The position numbers were made by a program, and so were the translations under genes. From positions 1 through 27,990 of the forward strand of contig CALARG010000023.1 in the NCBI GenBank assembly GCA_937888635.1: DNA of 27,990 bases. The letters run 5' to 3'. Below are positions 21,417 through 27,990 of the stretch, one piece after another (the first letter of the stretch is position 1; every line of letters begins with the position of its first letter). The notes beneath the pieces are model-generated. The model did no database searches. It was not told where the DNA came from and saw only the letters and a list, made by a program, of their open reading frames with translations. The DNA comes from an uncultured Alphaproteobacteria bacterium (GTDB lineage: Bacteria > Pseudomonadota > Alphaproteobacteria > Rs-D84).

Positions 21417-22622
21417 TTATTTTTTCAGATATACGGTTGGATTATACGCCTTGGTCCCTTTGCGAATTTCAAAGTGCAACTGTGGACTGTCCACCTTGCC
21501 TGTCTGGCCAATTGTACCGATTTTCTGACCAACATTCACACGCGCGCCGCGTCGTACATTCATTGCGTCCATATGCGCATACACTGTCATCCAACCACCA
21601 GAATGTTGAATGATAACCAAATTTCCCATACCCTTTACTTCATTTCCCGCATACGCAACAACGCCATTTTCCGCCGCCTTAACCGCACTGCCCCGCGACG
21701 CAGATATATTTATACCATCATTAAACAGTCCATTTGATTTCGCACCATAGTTTGACAATATCTTACCACGCACCGGCCACGAAAACTTTGACGAAGACCG
21801 TGATGTAATCTTTGGCAACTTTTTTGTCGGATCAGACGATATTTTTTTCGGCGCATCTTTTTTTACCGCCACCACATCTTGCGCCTTCGCGGTTTTGGTT
21901 CCTTTTTTCTGCACCTCTACGCTGGGTTTCTGGGATTTTTTTGTTTCTGCAACGGGTACTTTTTTTGGTTCTTGTTTTACAACTTTTGCAACATGGGCAT
22001 CTTTCAGGTTTGGCACGCGAATTTTCTGTCCAACAACCAGATTAAATGGCGCACGCAAATTATTCATAACCGCCAAATCATTTACCGGCACTGAATATTT
22101 TCGCGACAAAGAATACAGTGTATCCCCCGGCGCAACACGAACGGTATCTAATTCCACGCGCGTCACGGTCTGAACACCAGATGTTGGTTTTTGAATTTCC
22201 AAGACATCGTCCGCAGCCTTGCCCTTTTCTGCCACCCGATCTGGCACACGCAAAAAATCATCGGCCGCAACTTTTTCATCTTGTTTTTCTACAATTTCTG
22301 CGCCCGTATCAACATCTACAGGTGGCGTACCATATTCAGACACCTGTGCCTGTGGCGGAATAATATAATCATCAACCGACGCATACATAACATAATCATC
22401 GGCCACCGGCGTACCATACAAATCAGGCGACGCATAAACACCATAATCCGCCGCCGCAGAATTATAAATTTCCGGATTAACATTTGGATCCGCCAACAAC
22501 GCAGGATAACGCGCAGAAATAAAGTCCCCAACCGAATCAGGCAAAGACTGAATCTTCGGCTGTAAATCACACGCGGTTTGCGTAAACAAAACACCTGCAA
22601 AAATCCAAATGATTTTTTTCAT
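21417..22622 (-). CDS. nlpD: NlpD-like murein-hydrolase activator (LysM plus degenerate LytM)
   Basis: Probable activator of cell-separation amidases. The 401-residue product starts with a lipoprotein-type signal ending Cys18, then Asp19 (in E. coli an Asp here retains lipoproteins in the inner membrane). A long Asp/Tyr/Pro-rich linker (20-155) follows, then LysM (about 161-205, VAPGDTLYSLSRKYSVPVNDL), a Lys-rich linker, and a C-terminal LytM/M23 domain (about 279-401). The zinc site is lost: the HxGxD ligands read Asn301 and Asn305 (FNDGINI), and HLHFE reads QLHFE (Gln381), so it is likely non-catalytic, like E. coli NlpD and EnvC. It has no ribosome-binding site, but TATAAT is positioned for a leaderless start. 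Last gene after tatC. Confidence 0.85.
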   Translation of the reverse strand: MKKIIWIFAGVLFTQTACDLQPKIQSLPDSVGDFISARYPALLADPNVNPEIYNSAAADYGVYASPDLYGTPVADDYVMYASVDDYIIPPQAQVSEYGTPPVDVDTGAEIVEKQDEKVAADDFLRVPDRVAEKGKAADDVLEIQKPTSGVQTVTRVELDTVRVAPGDTLYSLSRKYSVPVNDLAVMNNLRAPFNLVVGQKIRVPNLKDAHVAKVVKQEPKKVPVAETKKSQKPSVEVQKKGTKTAKAQDVVAVKKDAPKKISSDPTKKLPKITSRSSSKFSWPVRGKILSNYGAKSNGLFNDGINISASRGSAVKAAENGVVAYAGNEVKGMGNLVIIQHSGGWMTVYAHMDAMNVRRGARVNVGQKIGTIGQTGKVDSPQLHFEIRKGTKAYNPTVYLKK

Positions 22623-22642
22623 AATATCATTATATCATAAAA

Positions 22643-23350
22643 TCAATCACGGCGCATAAATAAAATACTAATTTCAAACAACACCCACATTGGCAACGCC
22701 AGCATAATTTGTGACACAACATCTGGTGGCGTTAAAATCGCTGCCAACACAATAATAAACACAATCGCATAGCGTCGCATTTTTAACACAGCCACGCGCG
22801 ACAAAACACCAATTCTGTTTAATAAAATCAAAACCAAAGGCAATTGAAACGCCACCCCAAAAACTTTTAACAACCCAATCGCAAATGTTAAATAGTCGCG
22901 CGCCACAGGCATCAGCATACTGGGCACCGGCGCCGATTGATTCAATTCAACAAAGAAACGAAACACAACCGGAAATAAAAAATAAAATGCGAACCCCGCC
23001 CCCAACAAAAACAGAATCGGCGATGCAATCAACAATGGCCATATGATTTTTCGTTCGCTTTCCTTTAACCCTGGCGAAACAAATGCCCACACATGCCATA
23101 ACGCAACCGGCAAAATAACAATCAAAGAAAACAAAGTCGCCAATGAAAAATGAATCATCAATCCATCTGACAGCCCTGTATACAGCAACTCACCATCCGG
23201 CCAAACTGCCATTAATGGCTGGGTTAAAAACTGTTGTAAAAATGGCGCAATCCACCACCCAAAAACGAAACAAAGCGCAAAAATTAATGCCACCCATAAC
23301 ACACGCCGGCGCAATTCTGAAAAATGTTGCATCAGTGTCATCTGTTTCAT
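22643..23350 (-). CDS. tatC: Twin-arginine translocase subunit TatC
   Basis: TatC, the receptor of the twin-arginine pathway, which binds RR signal peptides and exports folded proteins. The 235-residue product has the expected six helices. Family marks are the N-terminal HFSELRRRVLW, the block FVSPGLKESERKI between helices (with the Glu needed for signal binding), and the C-terminal AAILTPPDVVSQIMLALP. It overlaps tatB by 4 nt (ATGA), so the two are coupled. A TatA-type protein is not visible in the window. nlpD follows after 20 nt. Slightly shorter than E. coli TatC (258). Confidence 0.95.
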   Translation of the reverse strand: MKQMTLMQHFSELRRRVLWVALIFALCFVFGWWIAPFLQQFLTQPLMAVWPDGELLYTGLSDGLMIHFSLATLFSLIVILPVALWHVWAFVSPGLKESERKIIWPLLIASPILFLLGAGFAFYFLFPVVFRFFVELNQSAPVPSMLMPVARDYLTFAIGLLKVFGVAFQLPLVLILLNRIGVLSRVAVLKMRRYAIVFIIVLAAILTPPDVVSQIMLALPMWVLFEISILFMRRD

Positions 23351-23643
23351 TTTACACGCCCTTTACGCACAGTTTTCGGCTTTTTTTGTTTTTTTTCTAT
23401 TACATCAGAAAATGAATCCAACACATCATTTGTTGTATTCTGAATTAAATCATCAATTGGTTTTTCCAACTCTATCTGTTGTTTAATATTTTCGGAAACA
23501 TCTGTAATTTTCCACAATGCACGCCGCACCAGATTAACCGTACGCGCCAAAAATCGTGCAACATCTGGCCACAAACGCACTGGCACAACCAATACCGCCA
23601 CCAATAAAATTACAAAAAATTCCGCCGTGCTAATACCAAACAT
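23347..23643 (-). CDS. tatB: Sec-independent translocase protein TatB
   Basis: TatB, partner of TatC in the receptor complex. The 98-residue product has one N-terminal helix (about 5-22) followed by the TatA/B-type amphipathic helix (VRLWPDVARFLARTVNLVRRA), and a charged, poorly conserved tail rich in Lys. FGISTAEFFVILLVAVLVV with Glu8 in the helix is the TatB pattern (TatA would have Gln or Phe-Gly). It lies 5 nt after lolA, has no clear ribosome-binding site, and overlaps tatC by 4 nt. Unusually short for TatB, but typical of compact genomes. TatB versus TatA rests mainly on the Glu and the position next to tatC. Confidence 0.88.
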   Translation of the reverse strand: MFGISTAEFFVILLVAVLVVPVRLWPDVARFLARTVNLVRRALWKITDVSENIKQQIELEKPIDDLIQNTTNDVLDSFSDVIEKKQKKPKTVRKGRVK

Positions 23644-23648
23644 TTTTA

Positions 23649-24263
23649 TTAATCATAGTAATCATCGCCACCACTGGTGCTGACTGTTTTATGTCGCTGA
23701 ATCTGGAAATAATTTTTTCCAAAATTTGTTTTTTCACGCAATCCGCGAAACGCCACATCTGTCGTGGCACCGGTTGCATCAACAACCGTCCAAGAATTTA
23801 ACTTTACCGGACTTTTATCAAACACAACCGTCATATATCCCAATCCTTCCTGACCGCGCAGATTTAACTTTAACGCAAAGGAATTTTTATAATCCGTCGT
23901 TTCTACAACATTAATGTCTGCATTTTTCAAATCAATATTTTTGCGCACTAAAATTCCAGCGGGCGTACTGGTAATCGGAACAGTTGTAATTTGATCCAAA
24001 GACTTATCAAAGAAATACAAATCCTGGCCATCTGAAATCAATTGCACTGGCATATTATCATAATCCAGTCGCACACGCCCCGGTCGCAACATAGAAAAAA
24101 CGCCTGCCTGTTGTTTTCCATTTGCAGTCTGAACAAAATTACCATTCAATCCGGTAATAGAATTCAAATACTTTTCCGCCTGGTCCACCAATTTTTTATC
24201 AACCGCTGCATTTGCAGACACACAAAACATTATTGCAAAAATTGCGAATAAAAACTTTCTCAT
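23649..24263 (-). CDS. lolA: Outer-membrane lipoprotein carrier LolA
   Basis: Periplasmic chaperone that takes lipoproteins from LolCDE to the outer membrane. The 204-residue product has a signal peptide (1-19, ending SANA, then AVDKK) and the LolA domain (about 20-190): AEKYLNSITGLNGNFVQTA, GVFSMLRPGRVRLDYDNM, and QLISDGQDLYFFDKSLDQ. Start chosen at 24263: AAAGGAG lies 7 nt upstream and the ATGA overlap with the upstream nrnA stop confirms it; an upstream GTG at 24269 is less likely. No LolB, as in most alphaproteobacteria, would be expected next to it, and none is seen. It belongs to the recJ-nrnA-lolA-tat operon. Confidence 0.92.
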   Translation of the reverse strand: MRKFLFAIFAIMFCVSANAAVDKKLVDQAEKYLNSITGLNGNFVQTANGKQQAGVFSMLRPGRVRLDYDNMPVQLISDGQDLYFFDKSLDQITTVPITSTPAGILVRKNIDLKNADINVVETTDYKNSFALKLNLRGQEGLGYMTVVFDKSPVKLNSWTVVDATGATTDVAFRGLREKTNFGKNYFQIQRHKTVSTSGGDDYYD

Positions 24264-25225
24264 ACACACTCTCCTTTGAACAGGTTTAATACCTGCATAC
24301 GCACATTTTCCAATGTATCGCGCACAATTGCACCGGCGGCCCTTTCATGTCCACCGCCCCCCAACGCTGTTGCGACATGGTCAATTGGTTTTCTGCGACT
24401 GCGAATTGAAATACCAATCTGTTCTGCCTTTTGTTCCTTCAACAAAACGACATAATCCACCCCCTGGATTTGCCCCAGCAAACTCAACACCATCTCGCCA
24501 CGTCCATCCAGATATTTATAATCCTTCTTTGGTATTGTCGCCAACGCCAAACGCCCATGATAAAAGAATTCTGCGTTTGCGGTTGTGCGTGCTTCTAATT
24601 GTACTGCCTTGCGTGGTTTATTCTGCATCAGTTCAATCAGATTTCGTATATTCACACCCGCATCAACCAAATCTGCCATGATACGCAATGCTTCGCCACT
24701 GCGAACAAATTTAAAATTACCCGTATCTGTCAGAATCGCCAACCCCAGCAAATCCGCCGTACGCGAATCCATATACAGCCCCCCTGCACGCATAATTTTA
24801 TATACAATAACTGCCGTCGCAGGTGCATCTTCATCATTGATACACAATTGCCCCAATTTGTTTTCGTTTTTATGATGGTCTATTTCAATTACAAATTTAG
24901 CATTATCAACAATCGGACGTGGCCCACCAATATGCGCCGGATTACCATAGTCCATAACAATTGCCAAATCATACTGCATCTGGGTATCAACGCGTTCAAA
25001 ATATTTTATACGCGAACGCAACGGCACATAATCCAACGCATCTGGAATATTACCATCATATGTGCACACCGGCGTCACACCAAAATTATCTTCTATCAGA
25101 TGTGCCAACGCCAACACACTGCACAATGAATCACCATCTGGATTCTTGTGCCCCATAATTGCAATAGACTTTGCATTTTTCAGATGTTCAAAAAATTCTT
25201 GTATCTTCTGTTCCATATTAACCAT
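24260..25225 (-). CDS. nrnA: NrnA-like DHH-family phosphoesterase
   Basis: DHH/DHHA1 phosphoesterase of the NrnA type. Family members degrade nano-RNAs or pAp and some hydrolyse cyclic dinucleotides, and I cannot tell which applies. The 321-residue product has motif I GHKNPDGDS (25-33), motif II Asp92 (DYGNP), DHH 116-118 (EIDHHKNE), a motif IV ILTDTGNF and the DHHA1 motif GGGGHERAAGA (about 289-299). It starts 3 nt after the recJ stop without a ribosome-binding site (an internal ATG at 25216 is an alternative) and ends in a 4-nt ATGA overlap with lolA, so it is coupled on both sides. Its close association with recJ, another DHH enzyme, is notable. Confidence 0.88.
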   Translation of the reverse strand: MVNMEQKIQEFFEHLKNAKSIAIMGHKNPDGDSLCSVLALAHLIEDNFGVTPVCTYDGNIPDALDYVPLRSRIKYFERVDTQMQYDLAIVMDYGNPAHIGGPRPIVDNAKFVIEIDHHKNENKLGQLCINDEDAPATAVIVYKIMRAGGLYMDSRTADLLGLAILTDTGNFKFVRSGEALRIMADLVDAGVNIRNLIELMQNKPRKAVQLEARTTANAEFFYHGRLALATIPKKDYKYLDGRGEMVLSLLGQIQGVDYVVLLKEQKAEQIGISIRSRRKPIDHVATALGGGGHERAAGAIVRDTLENVRMQVLNLFKGECV

Positions 25226-25228
25226 TTT

Positions 25229-26938
25229 TTATATTGCAATATCTTCCAAGAAAAACTGCGCACTGACACGACCATTATATTCATTTTGCTTTAACCGCCC
25301 CAGCATCATTATTTTAGTATTTGTGTTTACATCGTCCAGTAAAAAATCACCAACCGGTGTTCCCACCAAATTAAATCCAACAAAAGCCAATTGTGTACCT
25401 GCACTGGTTGCGATTGCGCCGCGCAAATGCGCCCCACCCGTCCCCATCACAGACGCATGTCGCAATTGTCCACCACGCAGCACCAACAGCGGTTCTGGGT
25501 TCCCCTGGCCAAACGGTTCCAGCGCATCCAGTTGTTTTACCAACCGCATATTTGCAGCCCCCGCATCAATTTCTGCATCAACAAATTCTTCTGGGCTGGG
25601 TCTTTCGCCATGCAACTGTTCATTAACCGCCGCCTCCAAGAACTTACAAAACGCCTCTTCATTTTCCGCCGGCAGCGAAAATCCCGCCGCCGCCGCATGT
25701 CCACCACCTTCGCTGACGATACCCAACGCCAACGCGTCGTGAATAATTTTCCCTAAATCAATACCTGCAATTGATCGTCCTGAACCATTAATCATTCCAT
25801 CGGCCCGTGTTGCAACACATGACGGCAGATTATATTTATCCTTTAATCGTCCTGCGATAATCCCCATAACCCCGCCATGCCAATTATCACCACAGACAAA
25901 CAAACTGCACTTGCCAGACTTACAGCAATTTTCTGCCATCTCGCAGGCACGCAACATAATTGCATTCTGAATATCAATACGTTCTTGATTCATTTTATGC
26001 AATTTATCTGCCAAATCATGCGCAATCAACGGATTATCCGTCAGCAACAATTCCAATGCAGGCGTTGCAGAATCCAACCGCCCCGCCGCATTTAACCGTG
26101 GCCCCAGCGCAAACCCCGCCGCATATACCGACGGTTTTTTTATCCCTGCAATCCCCATCAGCACACGCAGCCCCAGGTTTTTCTGCAATCCCAAAACCTT
26201 CAGCCCCGTCGCAACAAACGCACGATTTAACCCAACCAAAGGCATCGTATCGCAAATCGTCCCCAAGGCGACCAAATCCATAAAGTTCATCAGTTCTGCA
26301 TTATCCAGCCCCAATCCGCGTCCCTTTAACTCACGATTTAACGCGACCAAAGTCAGAAATGCGACACCAACGCCTGCCAAATAAGTCAACCCAGACCCAT
26401 CATCCGCGCGCTTTGGATTTACAACCGCGTCTGCATCTGGCAACAGACTGTCTGGGGAATGATGGTCGGTCACAACAACACGCAACCCACATTCATGTGC
26501 ATGTTTTACCTCGTCAATTCCGGATATACCACAATCAACCGTCACCATCAGTTTTGCGCCATCTGACACAATTTCATCAATCGCCTGATTGTTTAACCCA
26601 TACCCTTCGCCTTCACGGGTTGGCAGGTGCCAAATAACATCTGCGCCAACCGCGCGCAGAAACTTTACAAAAATCGCAGTTGATGTAATACCATCAACAT
26701 CATAGTCACCATAGATTGCAATTTTCTGATTATTCTGCACTGCATCTGTAATTATACGCACAGCCACATCCATGTCTTTCAACACAGACGGATCTGGCAT
26801 ATATTCTTTAATACTGGGGTTTAAAAATTGTTTTACATCTGCATCTGTTATAATCCCGCGTCCACGCAATATATTTTTAACTAAATCCCCACTGCCATCA
26901 AAAACATCATTTTCCATCACCCACGCTTTGCCCAGCAT
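25229..26938 (-). CDS. recJ: Single-stranded-DNA-specific exonuclease RecJ
   Basis: 5'-3' single-strand DNA exonuclease of recombination and repair. The product is 569 residues from the chosen ATG (577 from a TTG at 26962). DHH-domain motifs: GDYDVDG (77-83), VTVDCG, TDHHSPD (158-160 region), LGTICDTMPL, and GPRLNAAGRLD. The DHHA1 motif SEGGGHAAAAGF lies near the middle of the second half, followed by the OB-fold domain (ALEPFGQGNPEPLLVLRGGQ). I prefer the ATG at 26938: GGA stands 7 nt upstream and MLGKAWV matches the family start; the TTG has only a poor site. It is the first gene of the operon, with a promoter at 26993-27021. nrnA starts 3 nt after it. Confidence 0.93.
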   Translation of the reverse strand: MLGKAWVMENDVFDGSGDLVKNILRGRGIITDADVKQFLNPSIKEYMPDPSVLKDMDVAVRIITDAVQNNQKIAIYGDYDVDGITSTAIFVKFLRAVGADVIWHLPTREGEGYGLNNQAIDEIVSDGAKLMVTVDCGISGIDEVKHAHECGLRVVVTDHHSPDSLLPDADAVVNPKRADDGSGLTYLAGVGVAFLTLVALNRELKGRGLGLDNAELMNFMDLVALGTICDTMPLVGLNRAFVATGLKVLGLQKNLGLRVLMGIAGIKKPSVYAAGFALGPRLNAAGRLDSATPALELLLTDNPLIAHDLADKLHKMNQERIDIQNAIMLRACEMAENCCKSGKCSLFVCGDNWHGGVMGIIAGRLKDKYNLPSCVATRADGMINGSGRSIAGIDLGKIIHDALALGIVSEGGGHAAAAGFSLPAENEEAFCKFLEAAVNEQLHGERPSPEEFVDAEIDAGAANMRLVKQLDALEPFGQGNPEPLLVLRGGQLRHASVMGTGGAHLRGAIATSAGTQLAFVGFNLVGTPVGDFLLDDVNTNTKIMMLGRLKQNEYNGRVSAQFFLEDIAI

Positions 26939-26992
26939 GGATTTTTCCACTATCTTTCTCAACTTACTTACTCTTTTTTTATTATCAGTGGT

Positions 26993-27021
26993 ATTATAAT
27001 CTAAAATTATTCAAATAGCAA
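26993..27021 (-). promoter_or_regulatory. sigma70-like promoter of recJ-nrnA-lolA-tatBC-nlpD operon
   Basis: On the minus strand TTGCTA (27021-27016), 17 nt, TATAAT (26998-26993). Predicted start about 26986, giving a leader of about 48 nt to the chosen recJ ATG. The -35 box lies inside the last codons of ftsI. No terminator is evident after ftsI, so readthrough may also contribute. Confidence 0.55.
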
Positions 27022-27990
27022 CGGCAGTATACTGTTTAAAATCTTACCGGTTGTTGGCACTGCGTTCCATGCCGCCGTACGCCACCCCCAAGATTCCTTG
27101 GTTCCATGCGGTTCATCCAACACGACCATAATTGTATATTGTGGTGCATGTGCGGGAAAGATACCTACAAACGCGGTCACATTGCGTTTATTATCAATTT
27201 TACCATTTGTATATTTTTCTGCAGTTGATGTTTTACCACCAATTTGAATACCCGCAACACGCGCCTGTTTACCACTGGTCTCTTCTGCGACGCGCAACAT
27301 AATCGGGCGCAACTTTGCCGATATTTCATCTGCCAAGACCCGTTCGCCACGCACAACACCAACACTGCGTTTTTGCAATGTTGGATATATATAAATCCCA
27401 CCATTTGTCACGGCATTGACCGCCAACATCAAATGCATTGGTGTCACGGCATAACCCTGGCCATATGCAACCGTCGCGCGTTCAACCGGACCCCATTTGC
27501 GTTGTGGAATACTGTTTTCCGTACGCCCAAATTCCAGATTTAATGCCTTGTCCATATGCAGGCGTTCAAAGAATTCTTTCTGCGCCCCATCCGGCAGTTC
27601 CAGCGCAATCTGCGCACTGCCCACATTACACGAATGAATCATAATTTCTTCTACGCTGATACTGGGGCGTGGTGGTTTAAAACTGCGAATATCTGTAATT
27701 TTTTTTGCCAACTTTCCATTTTTATCATAAATTGGGAATGGTTTCGCAACATAATACTCTTTTGTCGGTTCTATCCCATTTTCCAACGCCAATGCAGTAT
27801 TAAATATCTTGAATATAGAACCCAATTCAAACACACTGCGCATTGGTTTAAAGGTACGATTTGCAACCGGGTCCGCCCCCAGATTTTCTGGGTCAAAATC
27901 TGGCAAAGACACCATCGCAATGATTTCACCTGTACGCGAATTCATCAGCATTCCCATTGCGGCCTTGGTCTGATATTTCTGCATTGCAAA
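27007..27990 (-). CDS. ftsI: Peptidoglycan transpeptidase FtsI (PBP3), C-terminal part
   Basis: Class B penicillin-binding protein, septal transpeptidase. The 5' end is beyond the window; 328 codons are visible, most of the transpeptidase domain. SxxK box: Ser56-Ile-Phe-Lys59 (ELGSIFK; numbered from the Met at 27984). SxN box: Ser118-Cys-Asn120 (HSCNVG). The third box reads Lys251-Thr252-Ser253 (GGKTSTAEK), where KTG or KSG is expected. Also seen are GMLMNSRTGEIIAMVSLPDF and YGQGYAVTPMHLMLAVNA. FVGIFPAHAPQYTIMVVLDEP is FtsI-like rather than PBP2-like. recJ follows, not murE, so the gene is at least partly outside a standard dcw cluster. Confidence 0.88.
   Translation of the reverse strand, partial: FAMQKYQTKAAMGMLMNSRTGEIIAMVSLPDFDPENLGADPVANRTFKPMRSVFELGSIFKIFNTALALENGIEPTKEYYVAKPFPIYDKNGKLAKKITDIRSFKPPRPSISVEEIMIHSCNVGSAQIALELPDGAQKEFFERLHMDKALNLEFGRTENSIPQRKWGPVERATVAYGQGYAVTPMHLMLAVNAVTNGGIYIYPTLQKRSVGVVRGERVLADEISAKLRPIMLRVAEETSGKQARVAGIQIGGKTSTAEKYTNGKIDNKRNVTAFVGIFPAHAPQYTIMVVLDEPHGTKESWGWRTAAWNAVPTTGKILNSILPLLFE

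Noticed and set aside
26938..26962. TTG start of recJ at 26962
   Set aside because: Possible, but the ATG at 26938 has the better start codon and an equal or better ribosome-binding site; left as an alternative in the recJ entry.

Overview
The window looks like ordinary chromosome from an AT-rich Gram-negative bacterium, most likely an alphaproteobacterium with a fairly compact genome. The Gram-negative assignment rests on LolA, TatB/TatC, several outer-membrane beta-barrels, lipoproteins and a secretin. The alphaproteobacterial assignment is inference from the gene set (GatCAB, SUF, ruvX next to gatC) and protein style; I could not run a phylogeny. The standard bacterial code is used, with TGA as stop. 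Most genes have AGGAG-like ribosome-binding sites and sit in tight operons.

Layout. 1-2468 (minus): end of a type IVb pilus locus, a TcpQ/PilL-like protein followed by a PilN-type secretin cut by the window edge. 2656-7209 (plus): a five-gene operon with an unknown membrane-anchored protein, SufB, SufC, an unknown polytopic membrane protein and an AI-2E family transporter. 7240-7689 (minus): ruvX, divergent from the gat operon. 7728-15629 (plus): gatC, two unknown genes, gatA, an ATP-grasp-like protein, a tRNA-Phe gene on the opposite strand with a tandem array of tRNA-derived repeats, gatB, two small unknown genes and miaB. This stretch is a translation-quality island: GatCAB makes Gln-tRNA and/or Asn-tRNA, and MiaB modifies A37 of tRNAs that include tRNA-Phe. 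15626-20048: envelope and small stress-type genes (autotransporter-like barrel, lipoprotein, Dps-like protein, DUF2798-like membrane protein with an attenuator-like leader, OmpA-like barrel), then tRNA-Lys with a second tRNA-3'-end duplication. 20111-21322: membrane-anchored lactate-oxidase-like flavoenzyme. 21417-26938 (minus): recJ-nrnA-lolA-tatB-tatC-nlpD, probably one operon from a promoter just after ftsI. 27007-27990: C-terminal part of FtsI (division transpeptidase), cut by the window edge.

The strongest unexplained signals are at the two tRNA genes. Each is followed by one or more extra copies of its own 3' end plus its own terminator. At tRNA-Phe the copies repeat with a period of exactly 120 bp; at tRNA-Lys the offset is 188 bp and encloses a GC-richer, hairpin-rich spacer. 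The arrangement resembles the tandem tRNA-3'-end repeats at E. coli tyrT. Other points of interest are a promoter-terminator leader before the DUF2798-like gene, an ATP-grasp-like enzyme inside the gat operon, a KTS variant of the FtsI KTG box, and an NlpD whose LytM zinc site is lost.
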